DNA of 64,000 bases from Bullera alba (lineage: Eukaryota; Basidiomycota; Tremellomycetes; Tremellales; Bulleraceae), in assembly GCA_001600095.1 (NCBI GenBank), contig BCIX01000005.1:688523-752522 (forward strand), in the 5' to 3' direction. Positions 10,990 to 21,615 of this stretch are shown here, one piece after another. The first letter of the stretch is position 1. Every line of letters begins with the position of its first letter. Under the pieces are notes generated by a model. That model had not been told where the DNA came from. It worked only from the letters and a program-made list of their open reading frames with translations, and did no database searches. The position numbers and the translations under genes are program-made.

Positions 10990-11700
10990 ATGTCGACCAA
11001 CTTCCTCCCCTTTGGCTGACTGAAGTCTTCCCAAACTCGAGCATCCGCGACGGACTCCAGTTCTCGGTCCATCGCCTTGATTCGTCCTTGAGTAGGGACG
11101 CCATGGCTTCTTTGTAGGTCTCGAGGTCGGGAGAGAGGTCTGCGCCCTGCGAGGTGATTTCCCACGGGTCGTCCCGATCGTCGTTGACGCGGAGCGTTGA
11201 TGTCGAGTCAGCAAAGTGTGTTTTCGCTATTCTTTGCCTTTCGGAGCACTCTGGTCGGAAGGGTGGAGCGTCAATTGGTATATCGAGCTCCTCTTCAACT
11301 GGTTGGTCGAAGTCATCGGTATTGTCGAATGAGGGTGACATTGTCGATGGGAGGGGGACATTTGCAGCCTCGATGGGTGCTGGGGCGAGGTCGATGGGGA
11401 AAGTCGATTGTGAAGTGCCCGATATCGGCCTAGGCATCTCTACGCCTCCAGCTCCCCTTCTCCCGATACCTCATCACCATCCATGGCTCCTTGAGCTGTT
11501 GCTCCGTCCTCAACTGATTCTACTATCTCTTTGTCTTCATCGACGAGGGTTACCTTGGCCTTGCCAACTCAAGGAAAGTCGACATCTCGAGACCTGACAA
11601 CCTTTCTGGTAGCGGGATTGTAGACGAGGTAACCTGCTATTGCCTTGGAGTGACCAACGAGTTGATCTTTCCAAGCACGAGGGAGTGTGAACTGACTCTT
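10990..11700 (-). mobile_element. Ty1/Copia fragment: post-integrase domain and start of RT
   Basis: On the minus strand, 11695-11575 encodes the post-integrase domain (WKDQLVGHSKAIAGYLVYNP, continuing with TRKVVRSRDVDFP). An acidic linker with in-frame stops and a frameshift follows. At 11130-10990 the start of the Copia RT domain appears: DLETYKEAMASLLKDE and then, after another frame change, IKAMDRELESVADARVWEDF and PKGRKLVD. The RT breaks off there, where the non-LTR element begins. The matching Copia 3' end resumes near 8710. This piece ends abruptly on the outer side at the tandem array, so gag, protease and most of integrase are absent. No LTR was recognised. Confidence 0.75.
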
Positions 11701-12680
11701 GACGAGTCGTTCACGTTAGATTCACGTGGCTGGAAGGCCACGTTGGATTCACGTTGTGTCCAGACGGCCGAAGAGCCAGTTTTGAAGAGCCTACCAGTCT
11801 GCGCTGGCCAGTTAAAGAAGCCTATAATTAGGGTCTGTTGTTTAGGCGCTTCAAAGAGTGAGCTTGTGAACCAAAAATTCCCAGACGTCCCGTCTACGTC
11901 GGGTTCACGTGAACGACAGACGACGGGGGATATACGTTGTGTCCGGTCCCGAAGGCCCAGGTTTGAGATGCCTAAGTTACAGAACATGTTCAGGCTCAGC
12001 CTAAAACCAAAGTGACGGGATTAGGCGTTTGAAAAAGGGCCGCTGTGCTCCTTAACTGTCGTCCAGCGTCGGTTGACGTCGGGTTCACATAGGGTTCACG
12101 TCGTGTCCAAAAAGCAGAAGAGCTGAGTTTGAGAGAGGCCTACATGCCGCGGTCAGCTTTTGCCAGAGACCTAAACAGCCGAATGTGGGAATAGGCGTTT
12201 GAAAAGAGGCCGTTGTGAACCAGAAATTACTAGACGTGCGTTTGAGTGAGTCCAGCGTCGCCGCAGCGTCGGTCCACGTCGGACCTCGTGGGACCTCGTT
12301 GGACTTCGTTGGACCTCGTTGAACTCGAGTTGCGCACAGGCCCCAAAGGAGCAGATTTCAGGAGCCTACGATCCGGGTTGAGCCCCAACCCGGGGCCTAT
12401 ATCATCGAAAAGGGGATTAGGCGTCTGAAAAGAACTCGCAGTGGCTCTCTACGTCGATTTCACGTCAGGTTCTCGACGTGGGATTGACGTTGTGAACAAA
12501 CAGCAGAAGTACCGTGTTTGAGGAGCCTACGAGCCTTGAGGCGGTGTTTGCGGGGACCTAACGATCGAAAGGGCCAATTAGGCGGCTGAAAAAGCGCCGT
12601 TGTGACACTAAAATTACTAGACGTCCCGTCTGCGTCGCCGTCCCGTCGGCCAACGTCGGGTCCAAGCTCCACGCGCGAGG
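11690..12680. repeat. Diverged tandem array, five to six units of about 160-225 bp
   Basis: A recurring order of short blocks defines each unit: ACGTCGGGTTCACG, then TTGTGTCC or GTGAAC, then TTTGA(G)GAGCCTA, then TTAGGCG(T/C)(T/C)TGAAAA, then GCCGTTGTG and TACTAGACGT. The TTAGGCG-like block occurs at about 11842, 12021, 12191, 12417 and 12578, giving spacings of 179, 170, 226 and 161 bp. The units are strongly diverged and no protein frame follows them. The array abuts the truncated Copia piece on one side and the promoter of the gene at 13021 on the other. Confidence 0.7.
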
Positions 12681-13020
12681 TGCAGTGGAGGCCGTCCACC
12701 GCGAAAGTCGCGTCAACTGAAGTCTGTGTTCTTGCACAGTTGACGCCTGTCAAGGACCACCGTTTCACAAGATGGTAGCCCACTTCACCGTCTACCTCCC
12801 CCCGCCCGTGCTCTCCCCCTTGTCCCTGGATCCAAAATTCAAGGGAGACCTTCCTATAAAGTTACACCAACTCCCTCCGTCCTCTCACAATCGGTCGCAA
12901 TCCCTCGATCCGCGTCGACACAATCTTCTCCTCTCGACGCAAGGCAGCTCAAGGGCTGGTCACTCTATACGCCCTATCGCACGTGACTATGGGCGTGTCC
13001 AGGGAGATGACGTGGGGTCC

Positions 13021-14126
13021 ATGGAGGCAGGCGGCGATCCGAAGGGCAAGAGAAAAGTGAGCCAAGGAGTGGAGTCTACCCAAGACTCGACGATATCCAC
13101 CAGAGCGCGCAAAAAGGTCCAGCGCGGGACGTCCCTGGACAACGGACACGCTCAGCTGGACGGGTCGACTGCCCAACGGCGATCGCGGAGGCTGAGCCGA
13201 GCGAACGGTGAGTCGAATGCCGCTGTACTATAGTTGACACCTGGGCAGACTCGCTCTTGGGCTCCCACCTGGCCATAGGGCTGGACACCACCGAGTCGTT
13301 CTTATCCTTAAACACCACTATATCCGATACCTCCCTCCTCCCGCCTACCAATTCCGAAAACTCGGTCTACAACCTCCCTCAATGGCACATCCCCCTATCA
13401 AAGCTGGTGACCCTGCAGTCCCTCCTCCAAGCCTCACCTCGGCGACAAAGTACCTATGGCAAAACACGGAAATTTGTCGACCAGGGCGGAGGGATGGGAG
13501 GGCAAAAGGTGAATCTGATAGTGTGCGTGACGGCCGTAGAGGCCGTCGTGCTGCGACAGCGCAAGGAGGAGAAGGCGAGAGGGAGGGAGGGGACCCTCTA
13601 CATTGGCAAATGGAGTGTTGTTGCCCCTCCAACAGCCACCAATGGCGGTGGGAATCAAGCGGAAGTGGGGTGCGAGGTCAAATTGTGGGACAGCTGCGCA
13701 AGGGAGTGGGGGGACGATACCGTCCGTCGAGGCGATGTTGTCATGTTGGAGAGTGAGTCATAAGTCGCCGTCAGGCGACACTACTCTCTAGATGCCTTTG
13801 ACCTGGGCTTACGTTCCCACGAACTGTTAGACGCCGAATTCAGACCCGCTTCGGAAAAGGACAAGGCCCATATCGTGCTCTCCCCCTCGTTGCTCTCGAC
13901 GTCGTCGCCAAGACCGACCATCCTCTATCGCACGCTACCGCGCTATCAAAGCCGCTTGGAGTATGTCTACCAAGGGAACAAGCAGGCGGGGGCACGGCAC
14001 ATGGAGCCAGAGGACAGGGCGCTCAGACCGGATCTACGGCTGGCGCGGAGTGATCCCGGACTGAGAAGAGTGGTGGATGTCGCGAGGTGGTTTGCTGGAT
14101 GGGTCGAAGGAGAGCCGCCACTCTGA
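13021..14126 (+). CDS. Unknown protein with a possible OB-fold core
   Basis: Three exons: 13021-13207, 13249-13752 and 13792-14126. The start is the first ATG after a TATAAAG at 12855-12861. An earlier in-frame ATG at 12772 lies upstream of that box. The N-terminal 60 residues are basic and Ser/Gln-rich (KGKRKV, RARKK, RRSRR), possibly a nuclear signal. The middle reads VNLIVCVTAVEAVVLRQ, then GTLYIGKWSVV, a Gly-rich loop, CEVKLWDSCAREW and TVRRGDVVMLENAF. That alternation of strands with a W.CxVxLW / RxGDVVxL pattern is like OB-fold ssDNA-binding domains, including shieldin-2-type folds. This is pattern resemblance only, and I do not recognise the family with certainty. The C-terminus ends in a helix (RRVVDVARWFAGWVEG). 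It is convergent with the dehydrogenase gene, 64 bp between stops. Confidence 0.7.
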
Positions 14127-14190
14127 GCTGCTTGCATCGAAGCCAACCTGTCATCGAGTTGATCTGCACCTTGAGATGCATCCCCAATGA

Positions 14191-15166
14191 CTACTGCAAT
14201 CGCAAGCTTGCGAACCTCTCATCCTCCCAGTCGACATATTCCCCACTCAGCTCGGCGGGCCCTCCGACCGCCGCAAGACCAGCAATCACCGAGCCGGGCC
14301 TGCACCGTGGTTAGCGAGGTTCAGTATCGCTGACTCACTGGTCTGGGGGAAGCAGTTTCCCGCCCTCGAACGCCGACATGAACTTTGTCATGTCGGCGGG
14401 GTCCATCACCCCGTGGCCCTGTTCTCGCAGTAGCGTCTGCATCTGAGCGTCAGCAGATAGTCACTTGGGCATTACCTACTCCAGTCTACGATACAGTCAG
14501 CACTCGTCTAGCACCGATGCGCTGCTCGACTCACATCAACGACACCCGGCCTGACGGCATACACCAGCACCCCGCTCTCCTTCTCCTCCGCGGCCAACGT
14601 CCTCGCAAGGGAATTCATACCCGCCTTGACCATACTATACAGCCCCCAAGCGGCATACCCCTTCGCCGAGGCGCCAGAAGACACGAGGATCACCCTGCCG
14701 GTAATAGCGGCGCTGGATACGGTGCCGAGGCGAGATTTGCGGAGGTACGGCAGGGCCGGTTTGATCAAGTAGAGCAAGGAGATTAGGTTGGTGTTGACAT
14801 AGTCTGGTGTCTCTTCTAGTGGCAGATCGGCAATACGACCTAACCCTTGTCAGCACAACTCAATCGATGGGCTTGCAGCTTACAGAGGTTCATATTACCA
14901 GCGTTCATAACTATTCCATCGACTGCACCCCATTTCTCGACCGTCCGCTGGACGACGGACTGGTTGTCGCCGACCTTTCCCGCGTCGCCTTGAACAACCA
15001 AGAGCCTGTCTTGGCCGTACTCCTCCTCTACGGCCTTGAGCTCGGGAGGGTAGGACCGAGAGAGGGTAGACACCCGGGCGTTGTATCGCGACAAGAGGAT
15101 CTTGAGCACTGACAAGCCGAGACCGCGGGAGGCGCCGGTGAGAATGATGACTGGAGACGCGGCCAT
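14191..15166 (-). CDS. Short-chain dehydrogenase/reductase (SDR), YIR035C-like
   Basis: NAD(P)-dependent Rossmann-fold oxidoreductase of 268 residues, a typical length for a classical SDR. Landmarks: the cofactor loop TGASRGLG near the N-terminus, VMNAGNM (NAG motif), the catalytic Ser region ILVSSGAS, YSMVKAG (the YxxxK pair) and RPGVVDTGMQ. Five exons on the minus strand: 15166-14884, 14839-14535, 14485-14480, 14442-14339 and 14299-14191. The 6-nt exon 14480-14485 codes Thr-Gly of the PGVVDTGMQ block; leaving it out loses these residues, and any longer exon breaks frame. The subgroup resembles yeast YIR035C/YIR036C-type carbonyl (benzil) reductases, judging by the PGVVDT-MQ segment. The substrate cannot be deduced. 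It is divergent from the TACO1 gene across 395 bp. Confidence 0.88.
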
Positions 15167-15561
15167 GGTGGGAGTGTCGCTGCTCACCGCTGCTGGTCTG
15201 CTGGGGAGTAAGTAAGACTAGGGTGCCAGTGGGGTGCCTGCAACAGAGACGACCACTGACCACTACTTCCATCCTCATTTGATCTTCATGGCTCCGAGTC
15301 TCCGGAGGTATCCTTTCACCCGGGCCGTACAAGTTACAACTGGCGGCGGGGTCCGCTTCGTTCAACTTCACTCTACTAGCTCTAGAATCTCGATCTCTTT
15401 GCGGTCTCTTCAAGATCTCTTTGGTTGCTCTTGAGTCTTGTGCTTGTAGTTGGCTTGTAGCCTGGTGCGTTTGTTGTGCGTTTGTGACCTCTGGACTTCG
15501 CATTCAATACGCTTGAACAACTGCTTGTGCCTCACCTCTGGCTCAGCGTTGCACAGAAATC
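15167..15561. other. Divergent promoter region, SDR and TACO1
   Basis: 395 bp between two divergent starts. A pyrimidine-rich stretch (CTCTTTGCGGTCTCTTC and following) precedes the TACO1 ATG. No clear TATA box and no upstream ORF with support. Confidence 0.45.
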
Positions 15562-16807
15562 ATGGCAACGCCCACCGGTATAATTCACCGCGCCGTCGGC
15601 CATGCGATTCAAGCCGCGAGCTCCGCTGGTCCATCCCGCCTCGGACCACTCATGTTCAAAACCCAAGCCAGGCAGCAGCTGCCCTCAACTTTTATTCCCC
15701 AGCGGACATTGTGCACCTCGGGAAGTTGCCTCTCCGGACACAATCGATGGTCGAAGATCAGGCATCGGAAAGGAGCGGCGGACATGGCTAGGTCGAGAGT
15801 ATGGCAGCGGTTGACCCTGGTGAGTGGGGGAGCGGGGGCTCTGCTTCGATCCACATGGCGGACCACGAGAGTGTGAAGAGCAGAGCGTTCGGGCTATGCT
15901 CGGAGGTCTGTGCAACGTGAGTTCGCTGACGCTGGCTGTAGAACATCCATGCAGCGCTGAGACCGCCTCAATCCGCGGATCCGAGCGTGAACCCGAAACT
16001 GGCCATAGCCATCCAGAGGGGGAAAGAGGGTGGACTCACCAAAGCCGCTATAGACAATGTATTTGCAAGGGCAAAGAGTTTGTCGGACGGCAGTGGGCAA
16101 AATATGACTTTTGAGGCTTTGGGTCCTGGCGGCAGGGAGGCTTTCGTCATGTGAGTCGGGGTCACGAGGGTTCTGTATCTGTGCGAGGGGCTGACTAGAA
16201 ATTGCGTAGTGAATGCGTGACGACGAACCCGAGGCGGATCGTACAGGTCCTACGGGAGATCATGTCGAGAGTCAAGTGAGCAAGACTTGAATGTTGGAGG
16301 AATGTAGGCTGACGCTGGATCTAGTTGTCGCTTTGCGCCTGTACTCTTCCTCTTTGAGAAGAAGGGGTTGATCGTCGTCTCGCCTACCCCGAGCGAAGGG
16401 GCAAAGGGCTTTGACGACATCTTCGACATTGCCGTCGAGGCCGGGGCCGAAGATGTCAAAGAGGTCGAAGGGGAGTCTGGGCCAGAATACGAGGTGGGTC
16501 CCGATGAAGCTCCCACCCGCGTTCATCCAGAGGCTAACGACGTGGACGACAGATTTACACCCCGGCGACGGAACTCAGTGCTATCACCAACGTACTGGGA
16601 TCCCCGGCCCATCGAGATAATTGGCAAGTCCAGTCGTCCGAACTGGCCTGGATACCAAACGACCCCTTGCCCGTCGAGGGCGAGGGCGGGGATAGTGGTA
16701 TGGGGATCAGTGTGGAGAGCGCGGAGAATGTCCAAAAGGCAATAGAGCTCTTGGAGGACGAACAGGATGTGGTCAAGGTGTGGACAAATCTGGCCATGGA
16801 GGATTAG
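15562..16807 (+). CDS. TACO1: Mitochondrial TACO1/YebC-family translational activator
   Basis: YebC/PmpR-family proteins bind the mitoribosome; TACO1 promotes cytochrome oxidase subunit I translation. Five exons: 15562-15819, 15942-16150, 16210-16275, 16325-16493 and 16553-16807. The Arg/Ser-rich, acid-poor first ~60 residues look like a mitochondrial presequence. Family landmarks: SGHNRWSKIRHRKGAADMAR, NPKLAIAIQRGKEGGLTKAA, FEALGPGGREAFVIECVT, FDDIFDIAVEAGAEDV, and a closing helix EDEQDVVKVWTNL. The usual N-terminal GHS(K/R)W motif reads GHNRW here. Length and domain order are normal. Confidence 0.92.
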
Positions 16808-17163
16808 GAGATAGCCTCCCATCAGACGATACATGCATAGCACTAAGGTCCTTTCCTCACAGGAGTGTCGTGTCCGGATGTCGTTCCAAGAGGCTACCCC
16901 TACATTGCTCTGAAGCATGGGTGGTCCACAACGGGTCATCCGATTAATCCGCGCGTGTAGCTCGAAAGTAGAACGTCGGACGTCGGACATTTCGGCGGTC
17001 CTGGGTCTATTATTCTCAGTCTCTACCATTGCTCTTCCACGATCCGTACATAGCACGCTCATAGTCAACCCCGTGAGATCGCCACCGCTCTCTACTCTCA
17101 CCGTCGCTCTCTCCCTATCCGGAGCTCTGTATCGCCGTATCCCGGTTTTCAGCTCTGACCAGG
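16808..17163. other. Intergenic, 356 bp
   Basis: 3' flank of TACO1 and promoter of the MED1-like gene. A minus-strand frame crosses it but is an out-of-frame shadow of the neighbouring exons. Nothing else seen. Confidence 0.45.
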
Positions 17164-19379
17164 ATGTCCGACACAGCTACCAGCACAATCCGGACACACC
17201 TCCACGCCCTGCAGACCGCACATCAAGTCCGCTCATTGCCCTACCTCCATCCATACGCCCCGGCCAGTCGCAAGGGAAAGGAAAGGGATGGGAACGGAGA
17301 TCTATCTGTGCAAGAGCAGCTGGACGTTTTAGCCCAAGTGCGCAAAGCGGTCGTTGATGCGAGATCGATTTTGTTCACGCCCTCCAGCTCGGGGGTCAAG
17401 GATGATGGCAGAGGGAAGCTAGCCAGGGAGTTGCGAGAGGTGTGAGTGCTACGTCCCGACTTTGTCTGTCACGGTCACGTTGAGCAGTCAAGCTGGAACA
17501 CTGCATGGCTTTGAAGGGGACTTGTGCTGATTTGATCGTTCGTACAGCACAAATCACCAGTCGAACCTCTTACCCCTCACAGCGTCCCTCGCCTCGTCGT
17601 CAACTTCAACGAATCGACCTTCGTCCCAGACCCAGCCGAGTAGACTGACAAGGGTATCCCCCATCGAAGTGTTGAGGACATTGGCAGCACAGGTCGACAT
17701 TCAGATATACCTCGAAGACTCTCAATTCGGCCTTCTCAAGACCTCCCTCGCTCTCGCGGGGGTATGTTTCGTGGTGGACGTCGATCTCGAGGTAGATGCC
17801 GTCGAGGGAGAGGAAGAGGATGGTGAGGGCAACAACGTCGAAAGCGCTGCCGAGCAGGGGCAGATCGGCTTGGAGGAAATCAACCAGAGTACAGCCATCA
17901 ACCCCGGCAAGGAGCTTAGGGCCGGACAGGAGGACAGAGAGGGTAAAGGGCGGTACAGACTGAGCAAGATCACGGTCAACCACGTCCAGGGGGACGTCAC
18001 CGGGAAATCAGAGTGGATCGCCAAAGTCCTCAAGGGAAAGTTGGAGGTTTATCTCGGGATATGGAATCAACTGGTGGCTATGCCTGAAGATGAGAGGCGG
18101 TGGGATGCTCAGGTGGAGATGGAATTGGCGATCAGGGCATTGGGACAGGAGTTGGGCGATTTGAAAGCGCTGGATCGGCTGGCAGAGGCGCTTGGATCTC
18201 GGCAAGAGGCAGATTTGTTCACCAACGTGGATAAGATTGGGCCAACGATCGAGGAATACACCGCTGAACAGAGGTACGCGTTTGTCAACGTGTCTGACCC
18301 ACCGTGCTGATGGTGGTTCACAGTCCAGAAGTGAGATTGTACCCGTCAACTCGGAGTGCTAGCATCTTCCCCTCATTCACGCTCCTACCTGGACAGGCGG
18401 AGCCCAATCCGACGTTCCGGATCCGACCGAGACGGAAGGGCGAGGATGTACCCGAGGCCGCGTCCTCGGGGGATATCGAGGCAGATTGGATCCACGGGTC
18501 GTGGATCATCGAGATAGTACCGGACCCTTCGGGGTACAACGACGGGATGGTCGTGAGGAGCAATTGGCTCAGTGCCGGGGATTCCGATGTTCCAACCAGC
18601 TGGGATGGTCTGGCTCGCGTCGAGCACCTCTTGGTACGCACACTCCTACTCCTCGTCGGGACGCGCGACTGACCTGGGGATTAGTATCGACCCGAAGGCA
18701 ATCTAGATCCGGGCCCCGCTTTCCTCTTCCCATACACCACCGACTTTGTCCACTCTCCCGCCAATCCCAGTTCAGGGGCAAACGGGTCGACGGGCCTGGA
18801 GCAGCGTTGGGCGATGGTAGAGCCCGGACCGGAAGCGTTCATCGTTGGCAGGATCGCATTGCCAAACGGTCTATCAGGATTCAAGCAGACCATCGAGGTG
18901 AGTCGGCCGGTCCTCGCGCTATGCGTCAGCGGCTGATAAGTGTCTGTACCAGTGTCTCCGGCGTCAACTCGTTCTCAATCGGCTATTCTGCACCATCTTC
19001 AAAGCTGACAAAGTGGATCTGGACTCTGGAGCCGACTTGGACGACTTTGACGATCTGATGCAAGGTGAGTCATACCGACGATGCGTACTGACAATTGGTA
19101 GGACCGGCCGCTTTGGCCATAACGTATCAACATGCTCAGTCGGCCATACGGCTCTCTATGCCCATTCCCCATCAACAACACGATCCTTCGGCCACGGTGG
19201 AGATTGTTCTCCGTGCGAATTCGAGCCCTCCCTTCGTGGAGAGCCAGATCTCTGCGAACAGCACGGATGCCGGTGTCATGGACAAGGCCTTCCAAGTGAT
19301 GGCGACTGCCCAAGCGGACAGTCTGGATCTGGTGGGGTTTGTACGTGCAGTCGAAGCGGGATTCAGCGCCTCGCTCTGA
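17164..19379 (+). CDS. MED1: Mediator subunit 1 (Med1)-like protein
   Basis: Six exons: 17164-17441, 17548-18273, 18324-18633, 18685-18897, 18953-19064 and 19102-19379. The core reads SPIEVLRTLAAQVDIQIYLE, then SLALAGVCFVVDVDLEVDAV, an acidic insert, YRLSKITVNHVQGDV and a helical region (LGQELGDLKALDRLAEALG). This order (helix with an 'LE' end, a VxDVDF-like strand, a second strand with V.H, then helices) is that of fungal Med1, which sits in the Mediator middle module and contacts activators. Sequence conservation of Med1 is low, so the assignment is by architecture. The C-terminal part (FLFPYTTDFVHSPANP onwards) looks like the beta-rich Med1 extension. No damage is seen. Confidence 0.6.
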
Positions 19380-19744
19380 TCTAATGGCCCGGAAGGGTAA
19401 GCTTACAAACGCACCGGTCGTTCAAAATGGTAGCATGCACAGCTTCCAACATGTATCACGTGTTGTCTGTGCGCATGATAGCATCTCAGTCGTGGGTATC
19501 TGGCAGGAACAGCCCTTGTCAATCACTTAGCGCTCCCGAGAGCTCAGGTAGATCGGACCGGGAATGTCTCGGTGATCAGATAAGGGAGCGCTACCGTAGA
19601 GTCGTAGACTACTGGTGGGTGGAGCGGGGTGCCGGAGGGTGTCAGGGAGATTAGGCTAGAGCTTAAGCGGCTCGACACATGGATCTATACAGGGATCTAC
19701 AGAGATGCAGCAGGCTAGATCAAGCCTCGCAGCGTAATCTAGTG

Positions 19745-19784
19745 TAGTCTTGACCTGTCTTGACTAGTCTTGACCTGTCTTAAC
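19745..19784. repeat. Tandem 20-bp repeat, two near-identical copies
   Basis: Unit TAGTCTTGACCTGTCTTGAC at 19745-19764 is followed by a copy with one mismatch at 19765-19784. Further partial copies (CTTCTTGAC) continue to about 19795. Confidence 0.85.
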
Positions 19785-19987
19785 GCTTCTTGACGGCGTG
19801 TGCAACAGGATCGGAGTCAGGTCGATCATTCACTTGCCCTTAATTAACGGGACTCGGGAACAGTCCGACCTGAGCAAGTCCGACAGTAGTCCGACCTGCA
19901 GAAGATCGAGCAGGGAGTAGCATGGAATAAGCTTTCATGGATCGTTGAACATCCGAGACCTGGTAATTAGCACCGGATAAGTGACGA

Positions 19988-20003
19988 GCATGCTCGAGCA
20001 TGC
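19988..20003. repeat. Perfect 16-bp palindrome
   Basis: GCATGCTCGAGCATGC is its own reverse complement. It is followed by two direct copies of CTGAGCAGTC (about 20018-20037). Confidence 0.85.
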
Positions 20004-20363
20004 CCTACTGATCCTCCTGAGCAGTCCTGAGCAGTCCCTCCACGCTCCGGTGGGTGGCGGCGAAAAACCCGAACATGAATGACGGATCTCCCTGTTCTTA
20101 CGACATCCCGAACTCGAACGGGAAGGTGGGCACTAGTGGCAGCTAGTGGCTTTGCCCATTGGGCGCTGTAGGCGCTGACAGCGGCGTCGCCTCAGGTTGG
20201 CTCCCCTGTTCAGCGCATACAGAACAGTCTAGAACAGTATGCTAAAGAACACCTGAGAACACCACATGGCGGCGTCAGGCGGCGTCAGGAATACCGGCTT
20301 TCGATGATGGCATGTTTCGGCTGAACCTCGACCCTAACGAGCCCTAACGTTTCTGTCCAGCAG

Positions 20364-20383
20364 CTGCCTGCAGCTGCAGGCAG
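20364..20383. repeat. Perfect 20-bp palindrome in a palindrome cluster
   Basis: CTGCCTGCAGCTGCAGGCAG is its own reverse complement. Within the next 60 bp lie the palindrome GCCGGGCCCGGC and the inverted-repeat-like CCAGCGAGCGCTGG. Confidence 0.85.
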
Positions 20384-21615
20384 AAAGAGGCAGAAGCCGG
20401 GCCCGGCAGGAGCCAGCGAGCGCTGGCGCCAGGACGGCCAGCGAGATCTCAGGAACATGCGAAACCAAATGGACTTCGGGAGTTCCAATATCTCCATGTC
20501 AAGAGTCGTCAAGCTTACGCGACATACGTCCGACGCCGAGGATAGGCATCTTCACGCCATGCCGGGCAACGCAAGGCAAGACATTGCAAGACACCGGGCA
20601 AGGTCGACATCCTGAGGTCAGCATGGGATCGCTTTGACGACGCCTGGCGACGGGTTATAATGATGCTGGGGGCGGTTCGCATTGTCATTCCCCCGCCAGA
20701 CGAAATTTGAACCAAAGCTCATCACCCATCTCCTCTTATAACCTCAATCTCATTCCCAACCTCATCTCGAGTCATATACACCTCCCCACGCTGTCTAGAT
20801 ATTGGGTTGCAATTCCGACCGACAATAAAACGCCTCTACGCGCTCGCCAAAAACGAATCGTCTTCGACGTCGCCTGCTGTAACGCAGAGATTGCAATCTT
20901 GACCAGGTGTTCCACCCAGCAATCTCGTCATCAGTTTCATACCATTCGCTTTCGGACGGTCACCATCGACGCACGCGCTGTTCTAGTAGCGAGCATTCAA
21001 AGGGCGCCACGAGGTCTTCACCGGCGCTCAAGGGTCCTATTCCCTGGCAGGAGACTCATTCAGTCGACAGAACAAAGGGTGTCCACGGTACTCGGTTCCC
21101 CCACCTCGAAGCCAAGGAGCTAGACGCCCATCTTCAAGAGGCGACCGTGACAATTGGTGTTTGAACCGCCGAGTCACTGTGAGACTGCAAGACATTCAGC
21201 AATATCGTTAGCCTGTTCGCCCGCCTTCGCCCATTGCATCCGGTCGGACTCCCCTGTCTCAGCTCGACTCAGCGGACATTGGTTTAGAGTGGTGCCTCGG
21301 AAACGATCGACGCAGATCTCACACCAATACTCGCCCACTCCAAAGTCCCCTCGGGCCACCACCCCAAGCTGAGCTGAGCTCCACGGACCCGGCCCAGACC
21401 TTTGGACTTGACACGCCTTGTTTGGATCCAATTGCCATTGCTAGCCCCTGAGTCGGCGATCGGGATCTGCACTGCCCTCTCGATCGTCATTGAGCACAGC
21501 CAGGTATGTCCATCGCAGGTCGACGCGGAGTGTGATGCTCATCAGCGTGACGTCTTGTTTAGGACAAAGTGAAATCGATTTGAACAAACAATACCAATCC
21601 CCCAGGCGATCGACA

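Larger units (their letters stand above)
19380..21615. other. Gene-poor 2.2 kb, repeat- and palindrome-rich
   Basis: No frame here carries motifs or spliceable exons. From about 19650 to 20650 it is built of short imperfect direct repeats and perfect palindromes, listed separately. The distal 900 bp is the upstream region of the gene at 21616 and may hold untranslated exons; a possible small intron with GTATGTCC donor lies near 21504. Confidence 0.55.

Noticed and set aside
6628..12680. LTRs or target-site duplications bounding the Copia pieces
   Set aside because: No matching terminal direct repeats could be found by eye; the outer ends appear truncated.
21490..21615. Extension of the gene at 21616 to 21490
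   Set aside because: The extra frame begins at a non-ATG codon and crosses a possible leader intron; not supported.
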